A DNA stretch of 64,000 nt, from positions 4,035,501 through 4,099,500 of the forward strand of contig CM019716.1 in NCBI GenBank assembly GCA_009760885.1, read 5' to 3'. Positions 11,256-21,984 of this stretch are shown here, piece after piece. The position numbers were made by a program, and so were the translations under genes. The stretch's first letter is position 1. Every line of letters begins with the position of its first letter. Under the pieces are notes generated by a model, which worked only from the letters and a program-made list of their open reading frames with translations, ran no database searches and was not told where the DNA came from. The DNA comes from Achatina immaculata. Taxonomy: Eukaryota; Mollusca; Gastropoda; Stylommatophora; Achatinidae.

Positions 11256-11966
11256 TCAATTTTTATCTTTTTCCTTGTTCTTCTCATAATTATTCTCAGA
11301 AGTAGCTTTTTTATGTGACATGATAGTCCGGTGGTCATGACATTCCTTTGCACCTGGTTTCTTTGGTAATGCTATAAACATGGATTTAAGCAGGTCACTG
11401 AGCATATAACCACTGTTGTAAATGTCACTCCGTAACTTAGTTATTACTTTTATTCCTATCTCCTCTAGCGCCTCTATTTCTTCTATTGTTATATTATCAG
11501 GCCCAGTCGCCTTTCCTGTCTTCATGTGTTTGATGGCATCTATAATTTCACCTTCAAGTACTGGTGGTCTATCACAGTTTTCAGTATCTGGTATTATTTC
11601 TGGTCTTCTTCCACCATATAGCTCACCGATGTACTCTGCCCACCAGTCCACAATATCTTCTTTTCCCATTAACATTTTACCTTCTTTTGATTTCAGGCAT
11701 CCTGTGGTATATTTTGTCTTCCTTCCTGTGAGTTCACCAATTCGTTTGTGCATGTTTTTGCTGTCTTTATTATGGGAATCCTCTATTTGTCTGTACAGTT
11801 CATTTAAGCACACTTCCTTTGCTTCTCTACATTTGCGTCTTATTTCTTTATTTATTCTGCTATATTTTTATTGGCTATTTTTACTCCTCCTTCTCTTGTC
11901 CATCAGTCGTAATATATCGTCTGTCATCTATTTATTCTTAGGCCCTTGGTTTTTTTTTTAGATGGT
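11256..11966 (-). pseudogene. RTE-B N-terminal reverse-transcriptase remnant
   Basis: The 185-codon frame 11,256-11,813 reads KMLMGKEDIVDWWAEYIGEL, then KTGKATGPDNITIEEIEALE and FIALPKKPGAKECHDHRTI. These are the RT finger-region motifs of the RTE-B copy at 50,230-51,840. The order matches exactly, but RT motifs A-D, including YADD, are missing because the minisatellite occupies that position. The part from 11,814 to 11,966 is the degraded linker between endonuclease and RT. Confidence 0.85.
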
Positions 11967-11979
11967 ATTATCTCCTTGT
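11967..11979 (+). repeat. Target-site duplication, left copy (LINE-C)
   Basis: The sequence 'attatctccttgt' recurs perfectly at 12,275-12,287, flanking the LINE-C fragment. Confidence 0.85.
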
Positions 11980-12274
11980 CAGAAATGCAGATGAAACCAC
12001 TGACAACAATTATTGAGGAAAGACGCTGGCGATGGTTGGGACATGTGCTCCGAATGACTGACAACTCACTACCAAAAATAGCACTAAGATGGACACCACA
12101 GGGGAGCAGAAGTAAGGGTAGACCAAAAGAGACATGGAGAAGAACATCAGAAAGGATGTTGAGCAATAGAGGGCTCACCTGGGCAAGAGCAGAAAAAAAG
12201 GCGAAGGACAGGCATTTGTGGAAAACCCTTGCGGAAGCCCCATGTGCCCTGGGCACTTAGGTTCAGAGAGAGAG
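11980..12274 (+). mobile_element. LINE-C 3' fragment with (AG)n tail
   Basis: The frame 11,977-12,259 encodes a LINE C-terminal block: RRWRWLGHVLRM, then ALRWTPQGSRSKGRP and KETWRR, ending in EAPCALGT and a stop. After 'ttaggttc' comes an (AG)n tail and then the 13-base target duplication. No RT motifs remain, so the insertion is 5'-truncated to its last 295 bases. Copies of the same 3' end occur at 25,409-25,700 and 53,511-53,723. Confidence 0.85.
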
Positions 12275-12285
12275 ATTATCTCCTT

Positions 12286-14352
12286 GTGAAGTTGAGGAGA
12301 TAGGTATAGATGAGTTATGGAATTCTTACAGCACAGCCATAATCACAGCAGCAAAAGTAAGCGCTGGATTGGAAAAACCAAATAGAAAAGCATGGATTTC
12401 AGATAAAACATGGAAGTATATACATGAAAGACGAGCAGTCAAATTAGACATGTTGAATGCAAAAGCAGATCATGAAAGAGATTTGGCAAAAGCAAAATAC
12501 AAAGACATAGACAAGAAAGTAAAAAGTTCAGCTAGGAGGGATAAAAGAGAATACATAGACAATATGGCGAAAGAGGCAGAAAAAGCAGCAAAAACAGGAG
12601 ACAGCAAAACTTTATATAACATATAAAAGAGGCTAACAGGTACTATTACATCTAAAGAAAGACCAATCCTTAGCAAAACTGGAACACTATTAACATCAAA
12701 TAAAGACCAAAAGCAAAGATGGGCTGAACACTTCCAAGAAATACTCAATCGACCACACCCAAAAGAATTGTTAAACCTTGAAACTGACTTACCAGCCCCA
12801 CAACTAAATGTCAACCTAGATGAAATTAAATTGCATGAAATTGAAACAGCAGTGAATTTAATGGCTAACAACAAAGCTGCAGGTGAAGATGAAATAACAG
12901 CCGAGATGCTAAAAGCTATCAATAGTGACAACATGAGACAACTACAGAGAATGTTTAACAAGATTTGGAAAGAAGAAAAGGCCCCTTCTAATTGGAGGAA
13001 AGGAATCATTGTTAAAATACCAAAAAAGGGCAACCTTAGTGACTGTAACAACTGGAGAGGAGTAACCTTAATATCAGTTGTGTATTTTGCAAGGTCATTT
13101 TGAATAGACTCAAAGATATAGTGGATACTGCAATGAGAGAAGAACAAGCAGGATTTCGAAAAGGGAGAAGCTGTCTCGACCAGATCTTTACTCTAAGAAT
13201 AATACTTGAAGAACATATTGAAAAGCAGAAACCATTAATACTGAACTTCATAGATTTTAAAAAGGCATTTGATAGCATACACAGAGATTCATTATGGAGA
13301 ATTTTATGTCTATATGGAATACCATCTAAAATTGTCAACATCATTAAGGACTTATACAATGGATATGGTTGTGCAGTCAAGACAGAAGAAGGGATGAGTG
13401 AATGGTTCCAGATTGAAACAGGCGTGAAACAAGGATGTATACTGTCTCCTTTACTTTTTGGGATTACAATAGACTTCATAATGAAAAAATGCTGCACAGG
13501 TAACACGGGTATTGACTGGGTACATGGGACCCAACTAGAAGATCTTGATTTTGCTGATGACATAACTCTTATCAGTAATAATGTGAATTCCATGTAAGAA
13601 AAAACAGATAGCCTGTCTTCACTAGCTAGCAAAATAGGACTTGAAATTAACAAGGATAAAACAAAAATAATGAAAATTCCCATCAATCAAAATGGAAAAA
13701 TACACATAGAAGGGACAGATATTGAAGAAATCAATCAATTTGCATACCTTGGCAGCTACATAGACCAGGATGGTGGCACTAGAAAGGAAATTAGGATCAG
13801 AATTGCAAAAGCAGCATCAATCTTCAAGAATCTTGAGAACATATGGAATTCAAAAGTTATAAGCACAAAAACCAGGTTAAGACTATTCAATTCAAATGTA
13901 ATATCCACCCTCATTTATGCATGCGAAAGCTGGAAAACAACTAAAGAAATAGAAAAGAAATTAGACTCTTTTGAAAACAAATGCCTAAGGAAAATACTCG
14001 GCATCAAGTGGAATGAATTCAAGAACAATGCAGAGATAAGACAGATGACTGAACAACAACCAGTCTCATGGGTGATCAGGAAAAGGAGATGGACATATGT
14101 TGGTCACTTGATGAGAAGAAATGATCAGAGAATCCCAAAACAAGCTATCAAGTGGAACACAACAGGCCGAAGAATAAGAGACAGACCGCGTCAAACTCTG
14201 AAGAGGACATTATTAAGAGAGGCCAAGTTAACAGGCATAAAATCCTTTGATGAGGTTGAAAGACTCGCCGAAGACAGGAAAAATTGGCGAACTACTTTGC
14301 GAGCCCTATGTGACGTTTAACGGCACGGGAAGGATATAAGATATAAGATAAG
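12286..14352 (+). mobile_element. 5'-truncated RTE-A LINE
   Basis: The insertion begins in the endonuclease-RT linker (EVEEIGIDELWNSYSTAIIT) and runs to the family 3' end, a stop at 14,318-14,320 followed by about 15 bases and an (ATAAG)n tail. It is flanked by 'attatctcctt' (12,275-12,285 and 14,353-14,363), the same target bases used by LINE-C. RT motifs are readable: AAGEDEITAEML, FIDFKKAFDSIHR, GVKQGCILSPLLF and LDFADDITL. The copy is dead. It has TAA at 12,624-12,626, a 7-base deletion near 13,094, and TAA at 13,595-13,597 in place of the CAA seen in the copy at 17,222. Confidence 0.9.
12369..14320 (+). pseudogene. RTE-A reverse transcriptase, three broken frames
   Basis: The surviving frames are 12,369-12,626 (linker), 12,768-13,103 (RT fingers), 13,100-13,597 (RT palm with FIDFKKAFDS and FADD) and 13,670-14,320 (C-terminal domain ending ALCDV). 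Comparison with the minus-strand copy at 16,494-19,493 shows these are one protein split by two nonsense changes and one 7-base deletion. No RNase H follows the RT, which fits an RTE-like element. Confidence 0.9.
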
Positions 14353-14430
14353 ATTATCTCCTTAACAGTTTGCCCATTGTTCATCTATACTATTTATCTC
14401 TGCTCTTGCATTGTATCTATTTGTTATAAT

Positions 14431-15055
14431 TGTAAGGAGTGAAAAAAAGCATATTACAATAGTATTTATATTTTATTGGTGTAGTATTTTATATTTACTT
14501 TACTGATGTGAATTATTGTTCAATCTTTTATTTCTGTCTAGCCGCCGTCGTACTGAGTTGTGGAAGGGTGACTACACCATACGTTCACACCTTACATATA
14601 AATAACAGGAACACGAAACAACAATCCTTTTTATAAAATCACGATCCTTGTATTTACAAAATTCTGATCCACAAGGCAATGCGAATCAAACGAATCCTAT
14701 GCGCATGAAGTCTATATATTTATATATTTCCACACGCGTTATTGATTTATAAAGAAACATTTCCTTGAATAATATGAGTTCAACCCTGATTACAAATGCA
14801 CACAACTAAACTATACACGTCAGCCTCCATCTATCGAATGACCATCTTCGTCCACGTCTGAACGATGACACGGCCGCTGGACTCCAACGCGCTCAGCTTA
14901 TGGAATCTCCTTTAAACTTCTCTCTTCTTGCCTTATATACCTGATCCGCGACGGACTCGAAGGATTGGGCATTTCCATTCAAAACGGGGCCGTCTCTGGC
15001 CAGTGGGATTTCCAGTCAAAACCGGGTCACTGCTTGCTTTTTTTCACTCCTTACA
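14431..15055 (-). mobile_element. Probable solo LTR (or MITE), 625 bp
   Basis: It starts TGTAAGG and ends CCTTACA, with perfect 21-base terminal inverted repeats (14,431-14,451 and 15,035-15,055) and a 4-base duplication, TAAT, on each side. On the minus strand there is a TATA box (tatataagg, 14,932-14,940) and downstream AATAAA-like signals near 14,520 and 14,480. That is the layout of a Ty3/gypsy-type LTR, whose typical duplication is 4-5 bp. A 21-base inverted repeat is long for an LTR, so a non-autonomous DNA transposon is the alternative. There is no coding capacity; an open frame beginning at 14,928 is accidental. Confidence 0.65.
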
Positions 15056-15990
15056 TAATAAATCTGTACTGTTCTCGCAGTTCTTGGTCATTTTAAAGGA
15101 GTTCTGTATTCAGTTTGATGTTTCTCATTTTCTGCATGCTTTCTTTAGCTTTATTCTAATTTTTCTACACTTTGAGTCGTGGTCACTATTGCAGTCGGCT
15201 CCTGGCATGGTTTTTGTCAGTAATGCATTCCGGAATTGTTTGTTGATTAATACGAAGTCTGTCTGGTTAAAAGTCTTTTTGTCTGGGCTGCACCAGGTTG
15301 CCAGTTTCGAGGATGTAGCTTAAACCGGTGTTTCATACAACCATGCTATGTATTTTTGCACATTCAATTAATTTACTGCCTGTATCATTGCTCTCCTCCA
15401 GTCCATAGTCACCAACGATGTCTGAAGTTCTTCCTTTACCAAGTTTGGCATTGAAATCTCCCATCACTGTAGTAACTTCATTTGACTTTGTGTGTTTCAT
15501 GGCTGTCTCTATGTCGTTATAAAATAGCTGTACATCTTCTTCAGAACTTTCGGCTGTTGGAGCGTACACTTGTATAATATTTATGTTTATTGGTCATCTT
15601 TTCAGTTGGGCTAGCAGGACTCGGTCCGAGATGTTAAAATATCCGACAACTGTTCATGCTGTTTGTTCATCAAACATTAAACTTACATCCCGTTCATGTT
15701 TCTCACCTCCTGAATATATTATTCTATATTTATCAGAGTTTATCTCCCCTGCATCTGCCCACCTAACTACACTTATACCTAGTATGTTGATCTTCATCCT
15801 TTCCATTTCCATTTTTTCACATTTTCTAATTCTCCAGCCTGGAATAGAGTTCTAACATTCCATGTTGCTGTTTTGAACTTGTTAGTTTTGGCACCAGTAG
15901 CTTGATGACGATCTGGCCTCACCTGTGGCTCGTGAGCTGCCCTACCGGACGAGGATGTTCCAGAGGAACATCCATTAACGTCGTTCATGA
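15056..15990 (-). pseudogene. RTE-B apurinic-type endonuclease domain, broken
   Basis: Minus-strand frames give the EEP nuclease motifs in order: ATWNVRTLFQAGELENVKK (15,794-15,988), a frameshifted ILGIS-VRWADAG segment, then VYAPTAESSEEDVQLFYND, VMGDFNAKLGKG (15,333-15,569) and a degraded NSDHD near 15,190. The catalytic GDFNAK and the WNVRT asparagine are visible. The conserved E of the SE-RW motif appears as V (SVVRW). At least two frameshifts separate the pieces. Confidence 0.85.
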
Positions 15991-16361
15991 TGAATATATT
16001 ACTCTATTCAAGCATAACTCTTCTTGGGAGCTACAACAGTGGTTTCCCGCTGCCTTCTGTCGATTTATGTACGGACTCTCCGCTAGCCTTTGGACTCCCT
16101 GTCCTACCCGCTAGGCAGCGGGAGCGAGAGGCTTTAAGGTGCCTCTTACCCGCCTGGTATTCCCTTCACTGAGCACATGAGGTACTTTATAGGAGTAGTA
16201 GAGCCACCTAGCACCCCACCTCGCTCTCTCAGACTACCGGCTGCTTATTTGAGTAAACCCTTATTCACAGGGATCCTCCATATCTGAAAGACGTTCACTA
16301 TCCGCCACCTGTGACGCGCTGGATTGGGGATGGTCGCCCTAGCTTTACCCCAGAAATAGGA
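15991..16361 (-). mobile_element. RTE-B 5' leader
   Basis: GC-richer than its surroundings and without an open frame. It sits directly upstream (minus strand) of the endonuclease start and ends next to the right target-site copy at 16,362. It probably contains the internal promoter of the element; no promoter motif can be pointed to. Confidence 0.6.
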
Positions 16362-16455
16362 TACAAGTTAATGTTATAAAAGTGCTCTTTTAATTGTCAG
16401 TTGCTTTACGAAGTTACGCATTTCAGCACAAGAGACAAATATTCTGTGCACGGCG

Positions 16456-16465
16456 AAGGAAAACT
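16456..16465 (+). repeat. Target-site duplication of the RTE-A insertion
   Basis: 'aaggaaaact' occurs here and again at 19,524-19,533, bracketing the RTE-A element. Confidence 0.85.
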
Positions 16466-16493
16466 TATCTTATCTTATATCCTTCCCGTGCCG

Positions 16494-17222
16494 TTAAACG
16501 TCACATAGGGCTCGCAAAGTAGTTCGCCAATTTTTCCTGTCTTCAGCGAGTCTTTCAACCTCATCAAAGGATTCTATTCCTGTTAACTTGGCCTCTCTTA
16601 ATAATGTCCCCTTTAGAGTTTCACGCGGTCTGCCCCTTTTTCTTCGGCCTGTTGTGTTCCACTTGATAGCTTGTTTTGGGATTCTCTGATCATTTCTTCT
16701 CATCAAGTGACCAACATATGTCCATCTCCTTTTCCTGATCACCCATGAGACTGGTTGTTGTTCAGTCATCTGTCTTATCTCTGCATTGTTCTTGAATTCA
16801 TTCCACTTGATGCCGAGTATTTTCCTTAGGCATTTGTTTTCAAAAGAGTCTAATTTCTTTTCTATTTCTTTAGTTGTTTTCCAGCTTTCACATGCATAAA
16901 TGAGGGTGGATATTACATTTGAATTGAATAGTCTTAACTTGGTTTTTGTGCTTATAACTTTTGAATTCCATATGTTCTCAAGATTCTTGAAGATTGATGC
17001 TGCTTTTGCAATTCTGATCCTAACTTCCTTTCTAGTGTCACCATCCTGGTCTATGTAGCTGCCAAGGTATGCAAATTGATTGACTTCTTCAATATCTGTC
17101 CCTTCTATGTGTATTTTTCCATTTTGATTGATGGGAATTTTCATTATTTTTGTTTTGTCCTTGTTAATTTCAAGTCCTGTTTTGCTAGCCAGTGAAGACA
17201 GGCTATCTGTTTTTTCTTGCAT
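16494..17222 (-). pseudogene. RTE-A C-terminal domain (frame 3)
   Basis: A 242-codon frame starting QEKTDSLSSLASKTGLEINK and continuing with FAYLGSYIDQDG, ISTLIYACESWK, IRKRRWTYVGHLMRRND, GRRKRGRPRETLK and a terminal ALCDV. This is the RT thumb plus the basic C-terminal region typical of RTE-like proteins. It is intact in itself and separated from the RT frame by the single-base deletion near 17,245. Confidence 0.92.
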
Positions 17223-17226
17223 GAAT

Positions 17227-18186
17227 TCACATTATTACTGATAAAGTTATGTCATCAGCAAAATCAAGATCTTCTAGTTGGGTCCCATGTACCCAGTCAA
17301 TACCTGTGTTACCTGTGCAGCATTTTTTCATTATGAAGTCTATTGTAATCCCAAAAAGTAAAGGAGACAGTATACATCCTTGTTTCACGCCTGTTTCAAT
17401 CTGGAACCATTCACTCATCCCTTCTTCTGTCTTGACTGCACAACCATATCCATTGTATAAGTCCTTAATGATGTTGACAATTTTAGATGGTATTCCATAT
17501 AGACATAAAATTCTCCATAATGAATCTCTGTGTATGCTATCAAATGCCTTTTTAAAATCTATGAAGTTCAGTATTAATGGTTTCTGCTTTTCAATATGTT
17601 CTTCAAGTATTATTCTTAGAGTAAAGATCTGGTCGAGACAGCTTCTCCCTTTTCGAAATCCTGCTTGTTCTTCTCTCATTGCAGTATCCACTATATCTTT
17701 GAGTCTATTCAAAATGACCTTGCAAAATACTTTTGACACAACTGATATTAAGGTTACTCCTCTCCACTTGTTACAGTCACTAAGGTTGCCCTTTTTTGGT
17801 ATTTTAACAATGATTCCTTTCTTCCAATTAGAAGGGACCTTTTCTTCTTTCCAAATTTTGTTAAACATTCTCTGTAGTTGTCTCATGTTGTCACTATTGA
17901 TAGCTTTTAGCATTTCGGCTGTTATTTCATCTTCACCTGCAGCTTTGTTGTTAGCCATTAAATTCACTGCTGTTTCAATTTCATGCAATTTAATTTCATC
18001 TAGGTTGACATTTAGCTGTGGGGCTGGTAAGTCAGTTTCAAGGTTTAACAATTCTTTTGGGTGTGGTCGATTGAGTATTTCTTGGAAGTGTTTAGCCCAT
18101 CTTTGCTTTTGGTCTTTATTTGATGTTAATAGTGTTCCAGTTTTGTTAAGGATTGGTCTTTCTTTAGATGTAATAGTACCTGTTAG
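17227..18186 (-). pseudogene. RTE-A reverse transcriptase core (frame 2)
   Basis: The frame continues from the frameshift near 18,190 (first ATG at 18,051). RT motifs: AAGEDEITAEMLKA, GIIVKIPKKG, EEQAGFRKGRSC, FIDFKKAFDSIHR (first catalytic Asp), GVKQGCILSPLLF and DFADDITL (catalytic Asp pair). It ends prematurely at 17,227 because one base is missing in 'actttatcag' compared with 'actcttatcag' at 13,566. Confidence 0.92.
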
Positions 18187-19493
18187 CCGCTTTGTATGTT
18201 ATATAAAGTTTTGCTGTCTCCTGTTTTTGCTGCTTTTTCTGCCTCTTTCGCCATATTGTCTATGTATTCTCTTTTATCCCTTCTAGCTGAACTTTTTACT
18301 TTCTTGTCTATGTCTTTGTATTTTGCTTTTGCCAAATCTCTTTCATGATCTGCTTTTGCATTCAACATGTCTAATTTGACTGCTCGTCTTTCATGTATAT
18401 ACTTCCATGTTTTATCTGATATCCATGCTTTTCTATTTGGTTTTTCCAATCCAGCGCTTACTTTTGCTGCTGTGATAATGGCTGTGCTGTAAGAATTCCA
18501 TAACTCATCTATACCTATCTCCTCAACTTCACTGGGTGTTTTGGAATGATTGGCAAATTCCTGATTGAAATTAATGTTAGTATTTTCTTCTTGTAGGCTG
18601 TGGCTGTCTATCTTTCTGTGTACTGATTTCTTGTGTTGACTTTTCAATTTTAGTTTTATTTTCCCTATGCACAGATTGTGATCACTGTTGACATCTGCAC
18701 CCCTATAAGCCCTTACATCCATGAGAGATGTTCTGTATTGCTTTCTAATACAAAAATGGTCTATCTGGTTTCTAGTTCTATCATCTGGAGATATCCATGT
18801 TGTTTTATGTATCTCTTTGTGTGGGAATATTGTGCCTCCAATGACCATGCCCTCTGTTAGACATATTTCAATTAATCTTTCTCCATTCTGATTAACCATG
18901 TCAATTCCTTCTTTCCCCATCACTTTTTCAACGTCGGTATTATCCTTCTCTACCTTAGCGTTGAAGTCCCCCATAGCAATTAAGATGTCGTGTTTAGGGA
19001 CTTTATTGATGATTTGTTGTAGTTGGTGATAGAAGTCGTCTTTCACATCATCATCTGCATCATTCGTGGGTGCATAACACTGTATTATTGTCATTCTTCG
19101 GTGTCGTAGGTTGTATCGTGCTTTTATTATACGACTGTTCACCGGTTCCCATTCTACAAGGCTCTTTGCAGCTACATTTGACATAATAATGCCCACTCTT
19201 TCTCGGAATTTACCGTCATTTCTGCCTGAATGTATAATTAACTTACCGTTTTCCGCCGATCTTTTACCTGCTTCTGGCCATCGCATTTCGCTGATGCCCA
19301 GTATGTCTAGATGGTATCTCTCCATTTCTCTGATGACCTGAGTAGTTTTTGTTGGTGCTGCCATCGTTCTCACATTCCAGAATCCAACCCTTGTCACATG
19401 TTTGGGGCCGACGAATGAGCTCTTCGGAGTTGGCATCCCTGATGCTCGGTTGGTTTCTCTGCGAGTTTCCATAACGATATCTTTTTTTCCCAT
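18183..19493 (-). pseudogene. RTE-A endonuclease and linker (frame 1)
   Basis: This 436-codon frame encodes the EEP nuclease that nicks target DNA for target-primed reverse transcription. Motifs in order: VGFWNVRTM, LGISEMRWPEAG, CYAPTNDADDD, MGDFNAKVEKD, RNQIDHFCI, and NSDHNLCIG, the catalytic Asp-His pair. It continues into a basic coiled linker (KADHERDLAKAKYKDIDKKV). The frame ends at TAA (18,183-18,185) because one A is missing near 18,190 relative to the copy at 12,620; otherwise it would continue as KRLTGTITSK into the RT. Confidence 0.92.
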
Positions 19494-19533
19494 CTGGAGT
19501 TGCCTCTAGATAGGTCCCAGGATAAGGAAAACT

Positions 19534-19957
19534 ACAACAACAAAACAAAAAAAAAGTGAAAACTCAGCACAAATGTAGATTCCTGTCTGGTTACACCGAG
19601 ATCACAAGTGTAAGCTGAGCTAGAGGCTGATTTCCTTGTTTGTTCAGACGTCGTGTGTGCTCTTGTCGTTAGCACTTGACGGTACATTTACTGTAAAACC
19701 TTTGAACTCTAATCTAAATTTTATGCTGTAGGTGTCAAAGGATAAAGGCCATTGAAATAAACAGGTTGAACGTAAAAATAGTTTAAACACATACAGAGAG
19801 ATGAGTTAGCTCCAAATTTGACATAGTTTTATTAACCTGCTTCAGAAGAAAAGGCTTGGTTGAATGTCTAAATTGTCCAACTTAATTTGTAATTGTTTTG
19901 TCTGGCTTCCTTGCTTCCTGCCTGCATGTGATGTTAACAAAACGTAACGTTGAAATA

Positions 19958-19996
<39 letters not shown>

Positions 19997-20399
19997 AGGG
20001 AGAGAAAATATTTCAGCAGACTGCCCAAGGGACATTTAATAGAAGGACATTTGAACTGAGCAGAAGGGTCTCCAGAATGAGGAAGCGCGGGCATCAACGC
20101 TACCAGGCACGGCACGTAATTTAATATAACTTTGTAAGTAACCAGATGATGTTTTTTTTTTGTATTTGAAATTACTAAACAGATTTGTATGAAGTGTAAA
20201 TGTTTTCTTTAGGAAAATTTGACACATAAATGTTTTCTTTAGGAAATTTTGACACATAACTGAAAGATAATAATTGGATTCTGCTGTCCTGTTTGATTCG
20301 GGGCTGTAGTGAAACGAAGTGCGTGCTTCTGTTGCATGCGTTAAGTATGAAAGACAAACACGAGGTCTGAGATTAAGTTCTTCATATGCCCCTCCGTCT
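19534..20399. other. No gene; short repeats only
   Basis: This stretch holds a (GA)n run (19,960-20,005) and two adjacent copies of 'aatgttttctttaggaaa' at 20,200-20,255. No coding signature. Confidence 0.5.
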
Positions 20400-20403
20400 T
20401 ATA

Positions 20404-20745
20404 CAGGAAACTCTATCCAAATCTGCTGGCTTTCTTTTCCTCTATCCAAATCTGCCGGCTTTCTTTTCCTCTATCAAAATCTGCCGGCTTTCTTTTCCTC
20501 TATCAAAATCTGCCGGCTTTCTTTTCCTCTATCAAAATCTGCCGGCTTTCTTTTCCTCTATCAAAATCTGCCGGCTTTCTTTTCCTCTATCAAAATCTGC
20601 CGGCTTTCTTTTCCTCTATCAAAATCTGCCGGCTTTCTTTTCCTCTATCAAAATCCGCTGGCTTTCTTTTTCCTCTTTCAAAATCTGCCGGCTTTCTTTT
20701 CCTCTATCAAAATCTGCCGGCTTTCTTTTCCTCTATCAGTTTGTC
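20404..20745 (+). repeat. 29-bp minisatellite, about 12 units
   Basis: Nearly identical 29-base units contain 'ggctttcttttcctctatca'. Because 29 is not a multiple of 3, the open frames over the array (148-191 codons) repeat only every 87 bases and are by-products. Confidence 0.9.
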
Positions 20746-21980
20746 AACACCTTCAAAGTTGTTTATCTCAGCCTTCTTGTACTTCTTTTTTTTTTTTTTG
20801 CTCAAGCTTTTGCAATGATTATAGCGTTCTAGACCTTGTGTCTTCTCACGACACGTCCGAAGACATTTGCTTTTGTTTTTGTTGTGTGTTGTAGTAACTA
20901 GATTTTGTTGTTTGGCTACTTTTATGAGAAGTTCTTTATTTAATTTTCTGGTTGTCCGCTTTTCTTGCTGCCGTATTAGTATCTTTCTCTAAAACTACAT
21001 CTCTGTGTTGTTTTAATTTTAATTTTAATTTTACCAGTTATTTATTATCCAGTTTTCAAAGTCACGAAGAAAAGTACTAGCCCATACAGGACAGTAATGC
21101 GTTTTTCTTTTCGGTAAAACATGTTATCTTATTTGTTAAATATCTTTTTCACGTTGTAGGGAGCTCCTTGTGATTTACATTTTCCTTGGGCGATTTCAGC
21201 TGTGAAATTATCATTTGTTGTTACTGTTGATCCGAGGATTTGACTTTTATCTGTGACTATTGCCTTCATTTTCATTAATACGTGTTATATTTTTAGATTG
21301 TTATTTCCGCGTTGTTGCTGTCTTTTTATTTTATTTTATCCTCTTGTATTATAATGTCGTGGCCTTTGACCCCCTAAGAGCGTTGCACGATCCAGATGAC
21401 TGTTCACCTCATAAGAAATATTTTTTTGTAAATCATGAGCACGGGCAAGGAAAGGAAGGGGAAGGTAAAAAAAAATTAACTGAATATGAGCAGTTAGAAG
21501 TGGAAGGTCTTCTCCTGGCTTAGCAGAAGTGAGTGCAATGTTTTCCTTATTTGATTGTATATGGGTGTGCGAGTGATGGATTAAGTAACGTGGATGCCAG
21601 TAGTAGGTGTGCTGGATTAAGTAACGTGGATGCCAGGGGTACATGAATTGTGTATGGATGGCCCGTTACTTAAGAAGATACGCTAAAAAGTAAGTGCGAA
21701 ATATTTAACTTGATCTCTCTCTTGCTATGAACGTTTAAGTACTCACGACATACTGGGTCACGTGCTTGACTGTTAAGGAAAGCTTGTGAAGAGATTGTCC
21801 GATTCCGTTCTTACTCCTCCTAAGAACAAGAACAGCTCCGTTGCAAGATACTGTTAGAGCCGTCCTTACAAGCGATTTCTGCAATACTCAGGTACTTCCT
21901 CACGCTTTCAATGAGTCTTGATGTTTTTATTGCAGAACGAGAAAAGGTTTGGCGGAAAGACACAAGACTCCATCGTCGTA
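20746..21980. other. No recognisable gene
   Basis: T-rich and AT-rich sequence with a poly-T stretch near 20,790. 'taagtaacgtggatgccag' occurs twice (about 21,583 and 21,616). No protein family is recognised. Confidence 0.45.
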
Positions 21981-21984
21981 TATA

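Larger units (their letters stand above)
10170..16361 (-). mobile_element. Nested complex: old RTE-B LINE carrying later insertions
   Basis: The outer element is an RTE-like LINE on the minus strand. Its 5' leader lies at 15,991-16,361, endonuclease at 15,056-15,990, RT start at 11,256-11,966, and C-terminus at 10,170-10,470 ending in a (TGA)n tail. An 11-base direct repeat, tacaa(t/g)ttaat with one mismatch, flanks the complex (10,159-10,169 and 16,362-16,372). Inside it lie a 25-bp minisatellite replacing most of the RT, a LINE-C fragment, an RTE-A copy and an LTR-like element. Removing these and allowing for the missing RT segment leaves about 3.2-3.3 kb, the expected length of an RTE element. 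Confidence 0.85.
16466..19523 (-). mobile_element. Near-full-length RTE-A LINE, 3,058 bp
   Basis: It runs on the minus strand between perfect 10-base target duplications. The order is a short 5' region, an EEP endonuclease, a linker, RT and a C-terminal domain. The stop at 16,494-16,496 lies only about 15 bases from an (ATAAG)n tail. Length and domain order fit an RTE-like element lacking RNase H. Only two single-base deletions disturb the reading frame, so it is the youngest-looking RTE-A copy here. Confidence 0.9.

Noticed and set aside
11422..11961. Plus-strand hydrophobic frame of 179 codons resembling a membrane protein
   Set aside because: Antisense shadow of the RTE-B RT fragment; the hydrophobicity comes from reading Asp/Glu/Lys-rich codons in reverse.
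17249..18286. Long plus-strand open frame of 345 codons
   Set aside because: It is the antisense of the RTE-A reverse transcriptase; the minus frame carries all the RT motifs.
20319..20894. 191-codon frame with FPLSKSAGFLFLYQNLPAF repeats
   Set aside because: Created by a 29-bp minisatellite; the neighbouring frame is open as well.
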